Positions 52,763 to 61,851 of a stretch of DNA of 64,000 bases are shown piece after piece. The number at the start of each line of letters is the position of its first letter. The first letter of the stretch is position 1. The notes beneath the pieces are model-generated. The model saw only the letters and a program-made list of their open reading frames with translations, did not search any database and was not told where the DNA came from. Made by a program: the position numbers and the translations under genes. Source of the stretch: Lactococcus hircilactis (GTDB lineage Bacteria; Bacillota; Bacilli; Lactobacillales; Streptococcaceae); assembly GCF_009601015.1 (NCBI RefSeq), contig NZ_WITJ01000011.1:1-64000 (forward strand), read 5' to 3'.

Positions 52763-53419
52763 ATGAAAAAATTTAAAGCAGTGATCTTTGATATGGACGG
52801 TGTTCTTGTCGATACAGAAAATTATTATTCAAAGCGGCGAACTCAATTTTTTGATCAGATTAATGTCTCGATTGCACACCTTAAACCAAGTGATTTCATT
52901 GGGGGAAACATGAAAGATCTTTGGCCAAGAATCTTACAAGATCAATATGAACCGACGCGCGCCCAATCTTATATCAAACAATACAATGATTTTAAAGCGA
53001 AAACCCCACTTCCTTATGAAAAATTACTTTTTGAAGATGCTCATTTCATTTTGGAGTTTTTAAAAAAGCAGCAGGTTAAATTAGCACTCGCTTCGAGTTC
53101 AAATCGAGCAGACATTGAGCGATGTTTATCTGTGAATCATCTCGCAACTTATTTTGACGCTGTATTATCTGGAGCAGATTTCAAAAAATCAAAGCCTGAT
53201 CCTGCCATTTATGAAGCAGCGATGGCTACATTAGGTGTTCTACCACATGAGACACTGGTGATTGAGGATTCTGAAAACGGGATTATCTCAGCAAAAGCTG
53301 CAGGAGCCACCGTTTTTGCTATTTCTGACGCGCGTTTTGGGATGAACCAAAGTAAGGCCGATTATCGTTTTACAAGCTTGCGTGAAATTGTTCAGATCCT
53401 TAAGCATCCAAAAAATTAA
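52763..53419 (+). CDS. HAD-IA phosphatase, beta-phosphoglucomutase-like
   Basis: The 218-residue cytoplasmic enzyme has a C1 cap: nucleophile region VIFDMDGVLVDTE (about residues 7-19), ALASSSNRADIERCL (about 110-124), the conserved Lys in KKSKPDPAIYEAA (about 146-158) and VIEDSENGIISAKAAGA (about 170-186). This matches beta-phosphoglucomutases and related sugar phosphatases, but no maltose phosphorylase is adjacent, so the substrate is uncertain. The start has no Shine-Dalgarno site; it appears leaderless. Confidence 0.88.
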   Translation: MKKFKAVIFDMDGVLVDTENYYSKRRTQFFDQINVSIAHLKPSDFIGGNMKDLWPRILQDQYEPTRAQSYIKQYNDFKAKTPLPYEKLLFEDAHFILEFLKKQQVKLALASSSNRADIERCLSVNHLATYFDAVLSGADFKKSKPDPAIYEAAMATLGVLPHETLVIEDSENGIISAKAAGATVFAISDARFGMNQSKADYRFTSLREIVQILKHPKN

Positions 53420-53458
53420 AACAAACGACATTTTCCTCTTTATGTTTGTCTCATCCTA

Positions 53459-53467
53459 TGGTAAAAT
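53459..53467 (+). promoter_or_regulatory. gdpP promoter
   Basis: TG-G-TAAAAT extended -10 (53462-53467), with AGGAG between it and ATG 53489. Confidence 0.65.
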
Positions 53468-53488
53468 GATAAGATATAGGAGTTTGAT

Positions 53489-55462
53489 ATGAAATTTTTA
53501 AAACAAATCACCCCACGCATGATCATCGTGATGATGATCCTTGTTCAATTATTTGAAAGTTTATTTTTAGTTTGTTCAAGTTCAAGATATGTGGCGATTG
53601 CATATTTGTTTATCCTGAATTTAATCATCACCTTTATCTTACTTTCACAAGCAAAAAATTATACCTTGAGAAGGCATGATTTCATTCGTAAAATCAATGA
53701 TGAAGCTGAGAATTCCCTTAATGCGACACTTGATAATATGCCCATTGGTGTGATTCGATTCAATGAAAAAACACTAGAACCAGAGTGGTTTAATCCATAC
53801 ATTGACATGATTTATAAAGGCAATGATAGTGTGATCAAACGCGAAGACATCAAACTCATCTTGAAAAAGAAACTTGAAGATCAGTATGTCACCATTGGCA
53901 ATCAAAAATATGTGGTGAACGTTGATGAAGAAAAACATCTCATTTATTTGATTGATGCGACAAAAGAGGTCGCGTTCAGATCAGATTTTAATGATAGTAG
54001 AGCCGTTATCGGTGCGATTTATGTGGATAATTATGATGATGCGACAGATCTGATTTCAGATAGTGGACGGACTGTTATCAATAATTTTATCGCCAGTTTT
54101 TTGGAAGAATTTTCCGATAAATATGCCTTTTATCTGCGCCGTATCACAAGCAGTCGTTACTTTTTTTTCTGTGATTATCGCGTATTGGATCAAATGATTA
54201 AAGATAAATTTGAAGTGTTAAAAGAATTTAGAACAAAATCAACAGAAAAAGAATTCCCGCTGACACTCTCAATTGGAGTATCATATGGATGGGAAGATTT
54301 CCCAAATATCGGAAATGTTGCGATGAATAACCTCGAACTCGCACAAGTCCGCGGAGGAGATCAGGTTGTTTTGCGTGAAAATTCCGAGCAAGCAAGGCCG
54401 GTCTATTTTGGTGGAAATTCTGAAGGACGTACTCAAAAAAGCAGAACAAGAGCGCGTGCCATTTCAACAGCATTGCGTACAATTATTTCTGAATCAGAAG
54501 ATGTTTTTATTGTAGGACATCGGTTTACAGATATGGACGCACTTGGAGCAGCGATTGCGATGAAAGTTTTTGCCAATATGACAGGAAAAGAGGCTTTCGT
54601 TGTTTATGATGAAAAACAATTGTTACCAGACGTTGCTCGAGCAATCGAAAAGATGAATGAGAGTGCAGACGGGTTCACACATATTGTTAAATTAGAAACT
54701 GCCCGTCGGCTAAAAAAACCAAATTCGTTATTGATTATGGTTGATCACTCAAAACCAACACAAACCTTGGATTTTGATTTCTATCACTCCTTTGAAAAAT
54801 TAGTGATCATTGATCACCACAGACGAAATGACGACTTTCCAGAACAACCGCTTTTATCGTATATCGAATCAAGCGCAAGCTCTGCCAGTGAATTAACCGT
54901 TGAAATTCTTCAATTTCACGACAATAATCGTAGAAAAATGTCAACGATTGAAGCAAGTATTGCTTTAGCTGGAATCGAAATGGATACGAAAAATTTCACG
55001 AAAGCAACGACGGCACGAACTTTTGAAGCTGCTGCATATCTTCGCTCTCGTGGCGCTGATAATGATTTGATCAAGGTCATTATGGCGACTGATTTTGAAA
55101 AATACAAAATCGTCAATGAAATTGTCATCAACTCAGAAATTGTTTTTCCTGGTATCGTACTTGGGATGGGCAAAAAAGATCAAAAATATGATAATATTAC
55201 AACTGCAAAAGCAGCAGATACAATGGTCGAAATGGCAGGTGTGACAGCAGCGTTTGCATTGACACTTCATCCAAATGGATTCATTTCAATTTCTGCACGA
55301 TCTCGTAATGGATTTAATGTGCAAACTTTGATGGAACAAATGGGAGGAGGGGGACATTTCAATAATGCCGCAACCCAAATCTACGAAAAAACACTTTCAG
55401 AAGTGAAAGCAGATTTGATTCGTTTTTTAGAAGAAAGAATTGAAAACGAAGATAATCATTAA
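53489..55462 (+). CDS. gdpP: Cyclic-di-AMP phosphodiesterase GdpP
   Basis: Membrane phosphodiesterase that hydrolyses c-di-AMP to pApA. The 657 residues comprise two N-terminal helices (about 12-52), a degenerate PAS domain (about 70-150), a degenerate GGDEF domain (about 170-305; the active GGDEF motif is absent, with VRGGDQVV in place), DHH (GHRFTDMDALGAA about 342-354; DHHRRND about 440-446) and DHHA1 with GGGGHFNNAA (about 617-626). Length and domain order are standard. The rplI gene follows 43 bases later, the usual neighbour. Confidence 0.95.
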   Translation: MKFLKQITPRMIIVMMILVQLFESLFLVCSSSRYVAIAYLFILNLIITFILLSQAKNYTLRRHDFIRKINDEAENSLNATLDNMPIGVIRFNEKTLEPEWFNPYIDMIYKGNDSVIKREDIKLILKKKLEDQYVTIGNQKYVVNVDEEKHLIYLIDATKEVAFRSDFNDSRAVIGAIYVDNYDDATDLISDSGRTVINNFIASFLEEFSDKYAFYLRRITSSRYFFFCDYRVLDQMIKDKFEVLKEFRTKSTEKEFPLTLSIGVSYGWEDFPNIGNVAMNNLELAQVRGGDQVVLRENSEQARPVYFGGNSEGRTQKSRTRARAISTALRTIISESEDVFIVGHRFTDMDALGAAIAMKVFANMTGKEAFVVYDEKQLLPDVARAIEKMNESADGFTHIVKLETARRLKKPNSLLIMVDHSKPTQTLDFDFYHSFEKLVIIDHHRRNDDFPEQPLLSYIESSASSASELTVEILQFHDNNRRKMSTIEASIALAGIEMDTKNFTKATTARTFEAAAYLRSRGADNDLIKVIMATDFEKYKIVNEIVINSEIVFPGIVLGMGKKDQKYDNITTAKAADTMVEMAGVTAAFALTLHPNGFISISARSRNGFNVQTLMEQMGGGGHFNNAATQIYEKTLSEVKADLIRFLEERIENEDNH

Positions 55463-55505
55463 TGATAATAAAAGAATAGAATGATTGAAAAATGGAGGAA
55501 ATAAA

Positions 55506-55958
55506 ATGAAAGTTGTATTTTTGCAAGATGTTAAAGGACAAGGAAAAAAAGGTCAAATAAAAGAAGTTCCAGCGGGTTATGCACAAAATTTTCTCATTAA
55601 AAAGAACCTTGCCAAACTTGCGACAACAGCAGCTGTATCACAAGTAGAAGGACAAAGAAAAGCAAAAGAAAAAGAAGAAGCTGAGCAACTTGAACAAGCA
55701 AAAATTTTAAAAGCTCAACTTGAAAAAGAAGATGTGATTGTTGAAATCGGGATGAAGGTAGGTCAAACAGGACACACTTTTGGTGCGGTGGACAAGGCTG
55801 ATATTGCAAAAGCTCTAAAAGTACAATATGATGTCGAAATTGATAAACGTAAAGTTCAATTGAATAATAAATTGCAAGCGTTAGGGACAAAAGAAGTTCC
55901 AATTAAATTGTATAAAGATGTTGTTGCGACAATCAAAGTAAGGGTCGGCGAAAAATAA
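55506..55958 (+). CDS. rplI: 50S ribosomal protein L9
   Basis: Binds 23S rRNA domain V at the base of the L1 stalk. The N-terminal signature is [17 protein letters not shown], with [13 protein letters not shown] (about 28-40), a long connecting helix rich in Lys/Glu and a C-terminal domain (about 80-150). ATG 55506 is chosen since TGGAGGA lies ahead; an ATG 21 bases earlier would add an unusual MKNGGNK extension. The length of 150 is normal. The helicase gene starts one base after its stop. Confidence 0.96.
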   Translation: MKVVFLQDVKGQGKKGQIKEVPAGYAQNFLIKKNLAKLATTAAVSQVEGQRKAKEKEEAEQLEQAKILKAQLEKEDVIVEIGMKVGQTGHTFGAVDKADIAKALKVQYDVEIDKRKVQLNNKLQALGTKEVPIKLYKDVVATIKVRVGEK

Positions 55959-55959
55959 G

Positions 55960-57330
55960 ATGCCAGAAATTGACTTAATAAAAGCTCCACCACAGGATTT
56001 AGCTGCTGAACAGGCTGTTTTAGGTGCGATTTTTTTGGATAGTGATCGGTTGGTTGAAGTTAAAGAACATATTAATTCCAAAGATTTCTATAAAACTTCT
56101 CATCAAATTATTTTTAAGGTGATGGAGAAGTTATTTGATTTGCGAGAAGCCATTGATGTTTTAACCGTCCGTTCTGCACTTGAGAGTCAAGGAGACATTG
56201 AAAATATCGGGGGAGTGATTTATATTGCTCAGCTCGCACAAGCAACACCTACCGCAGCAAATGCCGTTTATTATGCTAAAATTGTTGCAGAAAAATCACT
56301 TTTGCGGCAACTCATCTCAAAATTAACTTCTAGTGTAGAAAGAGCTTATCGACAGGACTCCTCTGCAGATGAGATTTTATCTGAAGCCGAAAAAGGATTG
56401 ATTGATGTCCAGCAAGGGCGTAATACAACAGGTTTTCGTAAAATTTCTGAGGTGATTAATCTGTCACTTGATGAGATTGATAAACATTCCAAAGAAAAAA
56501 ATGTTGTCACAGGACTTGCGACGGGATATATCGAATTGGATCGGATGACGACAGGACTTCATGATGAAGAACTGATCATTATTGCTGCTCGTCCTGCTGT
56601 CGGAAAAACAGCATTTGCACTAAATATTGCTCAAAACGTTGGCACTAAACAAGATAAAGCTGTCGCTATTTTCTCGCTTGAGATGGGGGCCGAAAGTTTA
56701 GTAAATCGGATGATTGCTAAAGAAGGAAGAATTGATTCTCAGCACATCAGGACTGGGCAATTGACAGATGATGAGTGGAATGCGCTTTTTATTGCAACTG
56801 GTGCACTTTCCAAATCAGAGATTTATATTGATGATACGCCAGGGATAAAGATTACAGAAATTCGCGCACGTGCTCGAAAATTAGCGCAAGAAACGGGAAA
56901 TTTGGGACTGATTTTGATTGATTACTTACAATTGATTTCAGGAACAGGGCGAGAAAATCGACAACAAGAAGTGTCAGAAATTTCACGTCAACTTAAGATT
57001 TTAGCTAAAGAATTGCATGTTCCTGTGATTGCGCTCAGTCAGCTTTCACGTGGGGTAGAACAACGTCAAGACAAGCGGCCTGTACTCTCTGATATTCGTG
57101 AATCAGGATCAATTGAGCAAGATGCGGATATCGTTGCCTTTTTGTATCGTGAAGATTATTACGAACGTGAAGGGGATGAAGAAAACGATGAGGAGCAGAT
57201 TGCGGATAATTCAGTTGAGGTTATAATTGAAAAAAACCGGTCTGGAAGTCGTGGAACAGTGAAACTTGCATTTATTAAAGAATATAGCAGTTTTGATAAT
57301 ATTGATGTGCGATATGGAGAGCCATACTAG
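55960..57330 (+). CDS. dnaB: Replicative DNA helicase (E. coli DnaB ortholog, Bacillus DnaC)
   Basis: Hexameric 5'-3' helicase of the replication fork. The 456 residues have an N-terminal DnaB domain (about 8-110; PPQDLAAEQAVLGAIFLD), a linker helix, and a RecA-like ATPase with Walker A ARPAVGKTAF (about 211-220), Walker B LILIDYLQLI (about 321-330) and SQLSRGVEQRQDKRP (about 360-374). It is arranged gdpP-rplI-helicase as in many Firmicutes. The loader DnaI and its partner are encoded 3.6 kb downstream. Confidence 0.96.
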   Translation: MPEIDLIKAPPQDLAAEQAVLGAIFLDSDRLVEVKEHINSKDFYKTSHQIIFKVMEKLFDLREAIDVLTVRSALESQGDIENIGGVIYIAQLAQATPTAANAVYYAKIVAEKSLLRQLISKLTSSVERAYRQDSSADEILSEAEKGLIDVQQGRNTTGFRKISEVINLSLDEIDKHSKEKNVVTGLATGYIELDRMTTGLHDEELIIIAARPAVGKTAFALNIAQNVGTKQDKAVAIFSLEMGAESLVNRMIAKEGRIDSQHIRTGQLTDDEWNALFIATGALSKSEIYIDDTPGIKITEIRARARKLAQETGNLGLILIDYLQLISGTGRENRQQEVSEISRQLKILAKELHVPVIALSQLSRGVEQRQDKRPVLSDIRESGSIEQDADIVAFLYREDYYEREGDEENDEEQIADNSVEVIIEKNRSGSRGTVKLAFIKEYSSFDNIDVRYGEPY

Positions 57331-57348
57331 ATTTTTTATGCCTTTTCG

Positions 57349-57357
57349 TGTTATAAT
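57349..57357 (+). promoter_or_regulatory. veg promoter
   Basis: TG-T-TATAAT extended -10 (57352-57357); it produces a leader of about 104 bases. Confidence 0.7.
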
Positions 57358-57439
57358 AAATATAATTGTCTAAAAGTGTCGTCTTAACTTGATTTATCAC
57401 ATGTTAATTGGTCCAACTAGGCATATTCAATCAAAAGAG

Positions 57440-57454
57440 ATTTGCGTTGCAAAT
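57440..57454 (+). promoter_or_regulatory. Hairpin in the veg leader
   Basis: ATTTGC, loop gtt, GCAAAT, ending four bases before the GGAGGG ribosome binding site. It could modulate translation or stabilise the abundant transcript. Confidence 0.5.
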
Positions 57455-57467
57455 TATCGGAGGGAAA

Positions 57468-57716
57468 ATGGATAATCAAAATCAAGAAGTCGGAAAAATC
57501 GTTGATATTAGAAATCAAGTCAAATCTCATTTAGGGCAAACCATTGAAATAACTTCTCAATTTGGTCGGAAACGTGAAAATCGTCATAAAGTTAATTTGA
57601 TTGAAGCTTACGCGACACACTTTGTGATTGAAAATATTCCAGCGCGTGGACCAAAAACCACAGAATCTTATCAATATGCGGATATTTTAACTGCAACGAT
57701 TTTAATTCATTTTTAA
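57468..57716 (+). CDS. veg: Veg family protein
   Basis: The 82-residue cytoplasmic protein of the Veg family (DUF1021) contains KIVDIRNQVKSHLGQTIEI and GRKRENRHKVNLIEAYATHF, diagnostic of the family. In Bacillus, Veg is highly expressed in growth and affects biofilm gene control; the mechanism is not settled. ATG 57468 with GGAGGG ahead is the start; an upstream in-frame ATG (57408) would add an unconserved extension over the leader hairpin. Confidence 0.93.
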   Translation: MDNQNQEVGKIVDIRNQVKSHLGQTIEITSQFGRKRENRHKVNLIEAYATHFVIENIPARGPKTTESYQYADILTATILIHF

Positions 57717-57763
57717 TGTATTAAAGGTTCATTCATAAATTTTTTGGAAAGGAGATAAAAAAG

Positions 57764-58540
57764 ATGATGGCAAATTGGGATTTAGATATGATTCCTGTCA
57801 AAGGTGGTTCAGGCAATGCGTTTACCGCAAGAAATGATGAAGCACGCGTGTTTATCAAAAAAAATGCGAATCCGATGCTCACAAGTATTTATTTGGAAGG
57901 CATTACGCCACGCGTCCTTTGGACGAAACGAACGGCTCAAGGCGACATGCTTTCAGCACAACCTTGGATTAATGGACACACCCTCACTCCTGAAGAAATG
58001 AGTGATACACAAATCAATCAAATTTTATCTCACCTCCATAAAAGTAAAAAGTTAGTGGACTCATATAAAAAACTTGGCAGTCAAGCAGTTGGTCCTGAAG
58101 CACTATTAGAGGGTGTTTACTCAAGTTCTACTGCATTGCAAAAAAATATCTATCTTTCATCTATTGTTAATCAGATGAAAAGGGAGCTTCCAGAATTGCC
58201 AGACCATGAAGTGACAGTTGTTCATGGAGATGTCAACCATAATAATTGGCTCGTTGATGATGAAACGCAACGTGTCTATTTGGTGGATTGGGACACTGTT
58301 TTTTTGAGTGATCCAATGGTTGATATGGCGTATATTTTATCTCATTATATTAAACCAGTAGATTGGAGCCGGTGGTTGAGCTATTCTGGTTACCAGCCGA
58401 AAGATAATGTGATGAATAAAGTAGCGTGGTATGGGAAACTTTCCTATCTTCGCCAAATTTCTGATGCACTTTTAAAAAATCATATCAAGCAAGTTAATGA
58501 AGAAATCCAGGGGCTTAGAAACTTCTGTCGATTGTTTTAA
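57764..58540 (+). CDS. ccrZ: Cell-cycle regulator CcrZ (APH-like kinase)
   Basis: The 258-residue cytoplasmic protein of the aminoglycoside phosphotransferase fold (YtmP family) has [13 protein letters not shown] as a nucleotide-loop-like start, [15 protein letters not shown] (about 145-159) as the catalytic loop and [19 protein letters not shown] as the metal-binding DxD region. In Streptococcus pneumoniae CcrZ links division to replication initiation, and the gene precedes trmB, exactly as here. AAGGAG precedes the double ATG start. It is not an antibiotic-resistance gene. Confidence 0.88.
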   Translation: MMANWDLDMIPVKGGSGNAFTARNDEARVFIKKNANPMLTSIYLEGITPRVLWTKRTAQGDMLSAQPWINGHTLTPEEMSDTQINQILSHLHKSKKLVDSYKKLGSQAVGPEALLEGVYSSSTALQKNIYLSSIVNQMKRELPELPDHEVTVVHGDVNHNNWLVDDETQRVYLVDWDTVFLSDPMVDMAYILSHYIKPVDWSRWLSYSGYQPKDNVMNKVAWYGKLSYLRQISDALLKNHIKQVNEEIQGLRNFCRLF

Positions 58541-58553
58541 ACAGTAGTTTATC

Positions 58554-58577
58554 GAGAAGGGAAACCTTCTCATTTTT
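58554..58577 (+). terminator. Hairpin between ccrZ and trmB
   Basis: GAGAAGG (58554-58560), loop gaaa, CCTTCTC (58565-58571), then AT5. It could terminate or attenuate transcription into trmB. Confidence 0.75.
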
Positions 58578-58605
58578 CAGTTTTAGCGTGACAAAAGGAG
58601 AAAAT

Positions 58606-59256
58606 ATGCGCGTCAAATATCGTAAAGGTGCTCCAGAGTACCTTAAAGCAAACACGCATCTTGTTGTAGAAAATCCAGCAGAATATAAAGGACGCTGGTC
58701 AGAACGTTTTGGAAACGATCATCCGATTCATATTGAGGTTGGATGTGGAAAAGGTGCATTTATCGTTGGAATGGCTGCAAAACATCCGGAAATTAATTAC
58801 ATTGCGATAGATTTACAGCTTTCGGTATTGTCTTATGCACTTGATCGGGCGATTGAGGCTGAATTGCCTAATGTTCAGATGATTTTGGTGAATGGAGCGC
58901 AGTTGTCAGAGTTTTTTGAGGATGGAGAATGCGATCGTGTGTATTTGAATTTTTCAGATCCATGGCCAAAAACACGTCATGAAAAAAGGCGGTTGACGTA
59001 TCAAACTTTTTTGGCTACAGACGAAAAAATTTTGAAAAGTGAAGGCGAGATTCATTTTAAAACCGATAATCGTGGTTTATTTGAATATTCTTTAGTTTCG
59101 ATGACAAATTATGGGATGAAATTAAAGCAAGTGTGGTTAGATTTGCATGCTGATGAAGCTTTTGCTAAAGAAAATGTAATGACTGAATATGAAGAAAAAT
59201 TTTCTAAAAAAGGTCAAGTGATTTATCGACTTGAAGCGCAATTTGTGAAAAAATAA
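58606..59256 (+). CDS. trmB: tRNA (guanine-N7-)-methyltransferase
   Basis: Methylates G46 of tRNAs using SAM. The 216-residue protein has the SAM motif [14 protein letters not shown] (about 45-58), [13 protein letters not shown] (about 66-78), and the family signature [16 protein letters not shown] (about 119-134). ATG 58606 with AAAGGAG five to seven bases ahead is chosen over GTG 58588. It follows ccrZ as in streptococci and precedes nrdR by 22 bases. Confidence 0.95.
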   Translation: MRVKYRKGAPEYLKANTHLVVENPAEYKGRWSERFGNDHPIHIEVGCGKGAFIVGMAAKHPEINYIAIDLQLSVLSYALDRAIEAELPNVQMILVNGAQLSEFFEDGECDRVYLNFSDPWPKTRHEKRRLTYQTFLATDEKILKSEGEIHFKTDNRGLFEYSLVSMTNYGMKLKQVWLDLHADEAFAKENVMTEYEEKFSKKGQVIYRLEAQFVKK

Positions 59257-59278
59257 GAAAATAAGAGAGGAAAATGCG

Positions 59279-59725
59279 ATGAAGTGTCCGAAATGTTTTT
59301 CTGAAGAATCTCGTGTGGTTGATTCGAGACAGGCTGAAGAAGCTATCAGACGACGCCGTGTCTGTGAAAACTGTGGTTTTCGTTTCACAACGTTTGAGCG
59401 AATTGAAGAAATGCCCCTGTTAGTGATTAAAAAAGATGACAAGCGAGAACCATTTAATCGTGAAAAAATCACACGTGGATTAATTCGTTCAGCATATAAA
59501 CGCCCTGTTTCAAGCGAGACGATTGAAAATGTTGTCTCAAATGTGGAACAAAAGATTAGACGTTTGGATCATAATGAAGTACCAAGTGATAAGATTGGTG
59601 AATTTGTCATGGAAGAATTGGCGAATGTGGATGATATCACTTATATTCGATTTGCGAGTGTTTATCGCTCATTTAAAGACGTCAGTGAGTTAGAAGCGCT
59701 ACTAAAAAATATCACTAAAAAATAA
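59279..59725 (+). CDS. nrdR: Transcriptional repressor NrdR
   Basis: ATP/dATP-sensing repressor of ribonucleotide reductase genes. The 148 residues have an N-terminal zinc ribbon with CPKC (3-6) and CENCG (about 31-35), and an ATP-cone (about 49-135; [20 protein letters not shown]). Length and motifs are canonical. AGAGAGGAAAATG-like spacing supports the start. It lies directly upstream of the primosome genes, the common Firmicute order nrdR-dnaB-dnaI. Confidence 0.96.
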   Translation: MKCPKCFSEESRVVDSRQAEEAIRRRRVCENCGFRFTTFERIEEMPLLVIKKDDKREPFNREKITRGLIRSAYKRPVSSETIENVVSNVEQKIRRLDHNEVPSDKIGEFVMEELANVDDITYIRFASVYRSFKDVSELEALLKNITKK

Positions 59726-59768
59726 ATGTTTAACTCTGCAAAAATAATGAAAATCAGAAAGGAGAAAA

Positions 59769-60983
59769 ATGTTAGCAGGAGATCGATTTGTTGTTGTCAG
59801 TACTGACAGAATTAGTTTTGACGCGGATACATTTACGAAGCTTTATTTGCCGATTATTGGACGAGATGCGTATGCCTTGTATCAGGTACTAAAAATCAGT
59901 GATTCTGGGAAAATAACATTTTTCTTAGAATATCTTAATTTTGGACCAAATCAATTTGAAGCTGCGCTTGATCACCTGAGTGCGCTTGACTTGATCAAAG
60001 TTTATGATCATCATGCTGAATTTTATATCGAAATGCAAAGTCCAAAAACCTATGATGCATTCATGAAAGATGATCTTCTAAAGCAGCTTTTATGGTCAAA
60101 AATTGATCAAAACAGGTTCACCCAAGCTTTTGTCAGTACTGACAAAAAAACAAAGGGTCAAGAAATATCAAAAAAATTTTATGAAATCTATCATCCACAA
60201 GGAAACGAATCCTTTGCATCACAGCCCATCTCGGATGTGAAAAAGGATGAAGAATCCTTTAATATGGGGGCGTTTGAGCTCGCGATGAAAGATCAGAAAA
60301 TGACGTTTAGTCATGAAAACCAAGATAAATTGATGCTTTATCAGCTCGCACAAAGATTTGATAAAAGCTGGTATGATCTGTTTACATTGGCTAAAACAAC
60401 TCAAAATCCTGATGCTACAATGAATGGTGCACGCCTTGCACAACAGCTGTCAGCACTGACAGAACCGTCGTCAGTACTGACAGCGGTAGAAAAGCCTGTA
60501 GAGGAGCTGATCCGTGTTGCAAAAATGCATGTCTCAAAGCCAGATGGTTCTGATGGACCGATTCAATTTTTGCAGCAACTCAGGAAAAATACAGGAGGTA
60601 CGACTTCATCTGGAGAGCTTCGCCTTTTAAACGAACTAAAGGTTCAATCAATTCCTGATGAGGTCCAAAATATCATGTTGCATTATGTTTTAGTGCAACG
60701 TAAAAATCCGACATTAAATGCTGCGTTTCTTCATCAATTGGCTAATGAATGTTTACAAAATCAAGTTTTTACTGCACAAAAAGCGGTTACATGGTTTATG
60801 AATCGCGAGAAACGTCAAAAAGAAAAGCAAACAAAATTTGAACGTAACCCAAGAGTGGTCAAAAAGAGTCCAGAATGGTCAAATGCTAACTATGTTGAGC
60901 ACACAACATCAGAAACGAAAGCAAAATTTGCTGAATTGCAAAAAAAGATGAGAAAGGAGAATGGCAATGGAATCCATCGGTGA
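59769..60983 (+). CDS. Replication initiation/membrane attachment protein (Bacillus DnaB-like, DnaD domain)
   Basis: The 404-residue primosome protein corresponds to DnaB of Bacillus and streptococci (not the helicase). It has an N-terminal winged-helix region (about 15-110; DADTFTKLYLPIIGRDAYALY) and DnaD-like C-terminal helices (about 195-260 and 290-350; VTWFMNREKRQKEK). It helps load helicase with DnaI. Four palindrome copies are inside, read as VVSTDR, FVSTDK, QLSALTE and SVLTAV. The last two are only seven bases apart and encode a low-complexity linker, so the palindromes may have been added there. It overlaps dnaI. Confidence 0.9.
   Translation: MLAGDRFVVVSTDRISFDADTFTKLYLPIIGRDAYALYQVLKISDSGKITFFLEYLNFGPNQFEAALDHLSALDLIKVYDHHAEFYIEMQSPKTYDAFMKDDLLKQLLWSKIDQNRFTQAFVSTDKKTKGQEISKKFYEIYHPQGNESFASQPISDVKKDEESFNMGAFELAMKDQKMTFSHENQDKLMLYQLAQRFDKSWYDLFTLAKTTQNPDATMNGARLAQQLSALTEPSSVLTAVEKPVEELIRVAKMHVSKPDGSDGPIQFLQQLRKNTGGTTSSGELRLLNELKVQSIPDEVQNIMLHYVLVQRKNPTLNAAFLHQLANECLQNQVFTAQKAVTWFMNREKRQKEKQTKFERNPRVVKKSPEWSNANYVEHTTSETKAKFAELQKKMRKENGNGIHR
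59795..59808. repeat. Dispersed palindrome copy 21 (exact consensus)
   Basis: Near the 5' end of the primosome DnaB-like gene, read as VSTD. Confidence 0.95.
60131..60144. repeat. Dispersed palindrome copy 22 (exact consensus)
   Basis: In the primosome DnaB-like gene, read as VSTD. Confidence 0.95.
60448..60461. repeat. Dispersed palindrome copy 23 (centre CA)
   Basis: In the primosome DnaB-like gene, read as LSALTE. Confidence 0.92.
60469..60482. repeat. Dispersed palindrome copy 24 (one mismatch)
   Basis: CGTCAGTACTGACA, seven bases after copy 23, read as SVLTA. Confidence 0.85.
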
Positions 60984-61851
60984 AATTTTGAACCGACGAA
61001 TGGATCATCAAGGGAATTTAGACGCAATTGTCCAAAAAACCTTGAAAAATTCAGAAGTTCAAGCGTTTATCAGTCAAAATAAAATGACACGTGAAGAAAT
61101 TGAACGTTCTTATTCTAAATTTTATGAGTTTGTCATGGCAAAAGAAAAATTTGATCTGGAACAATCGCACATCAGCTATGAACCAGCGCTGATTATGAAT
61201 CAAGGATATGCGGATGTTTCATATCAAACGACGCAAGAATTAGCTAAACAACAAGCTCATCTGAATCTTCTAAAGCGGGTTCAAATTTTGGGACTTCCAA
61301 AAGCGCTCAAGAAAATTGATTTATATAATCCTGAAGATGTTCAGATTACAAACGAGAGTCAATATCAACTCATCGAAGCCATCAATCGATTTATTCAATC
61401 TCCTAAAACTGAAAAAGGGCTGTATATTTATGGGGATTTTGGTGTAGGAAAATCATATATGATGGCTGCAATGGCGAATGAATTAGCACATCATGAAATT
61501 TCAACAACAGTGTTGCATTATCCAACCTTTGTCTCTGGATTAGATTTTGATAATGCAAAAACATGGCTGAATGAATTAAAAACAGCACAGGTTGTGGTGC
61601 TTGATGACATTGGAGCAGAACTTAATAATAGCTGGTTAAGAGATTCGATTTTACAAGTGCTTTTGCAAGCACGCATGCAAAATAATCTCCCAACTTTTTT
61701 TACTTCAAATTTGACCATGAAAGAACTCGAACAACATTTAGCACAAACAAAAAAAGTAGAAGACATTTGGCCCGCCAAAAGAGTGATGGAGCGCATCAAA
61801 TACCTTTCACGAGAAATACATCTTGAAGGAGTAAACCGTCGTCATGATTGA
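60967..61851 (+). CDS. dnaI: Primosomal protein DnaI (helicase loader)
   Basis: AAA+ helicase loader. ATG 60967 is preferred to ATG 60961 because AAAGGAG ends only one to two bases before the earlier ATG. The 294 residues have an N-terminal helicase-interaction domain (about 1-120), Walker A YGDFGVGKSYMMA (about 152-164), Walker B VVVLDDIGAE (about 214-223) and an arginine-finger-like C-terminal region (RVMERIKYL). It overlaps the end of the preceding primosome gene by 17 bases. Confidence 0.94.
   Translation: MESIGEILNRRMDHQGNLDAIVQKTLKNSEVQAFISQNKMTREEIERSYSKFYEFVMAKEKFDLEQSHISYEPALIMNQGYADVSYQTTQELAKQQAHLNLLKRVQILGLPKALKKIDLYNPEDVQITNESQYQLIEAINRFIQSPKTEKGLYIYGDFGVGKSYMMAAMANELAHHEISTTVLHYPTFVSGLDFDNAKTWLNELKTAQVVVLDDIGAELNNSWLRDSILQVLLQARMQNNLPTFFTSNLTMKELEQHLAQTKKVEDIWPAKRVMERIKYLSREIHLEGVNRRHD

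Noticed and set aside
57764-58540. Aminoglycoside resistance kinase
   Set aside because: The phosphotransferase fold is present, but sequence and its position before trmB fit CcrZ/YtmP, a cell-cycle protein.
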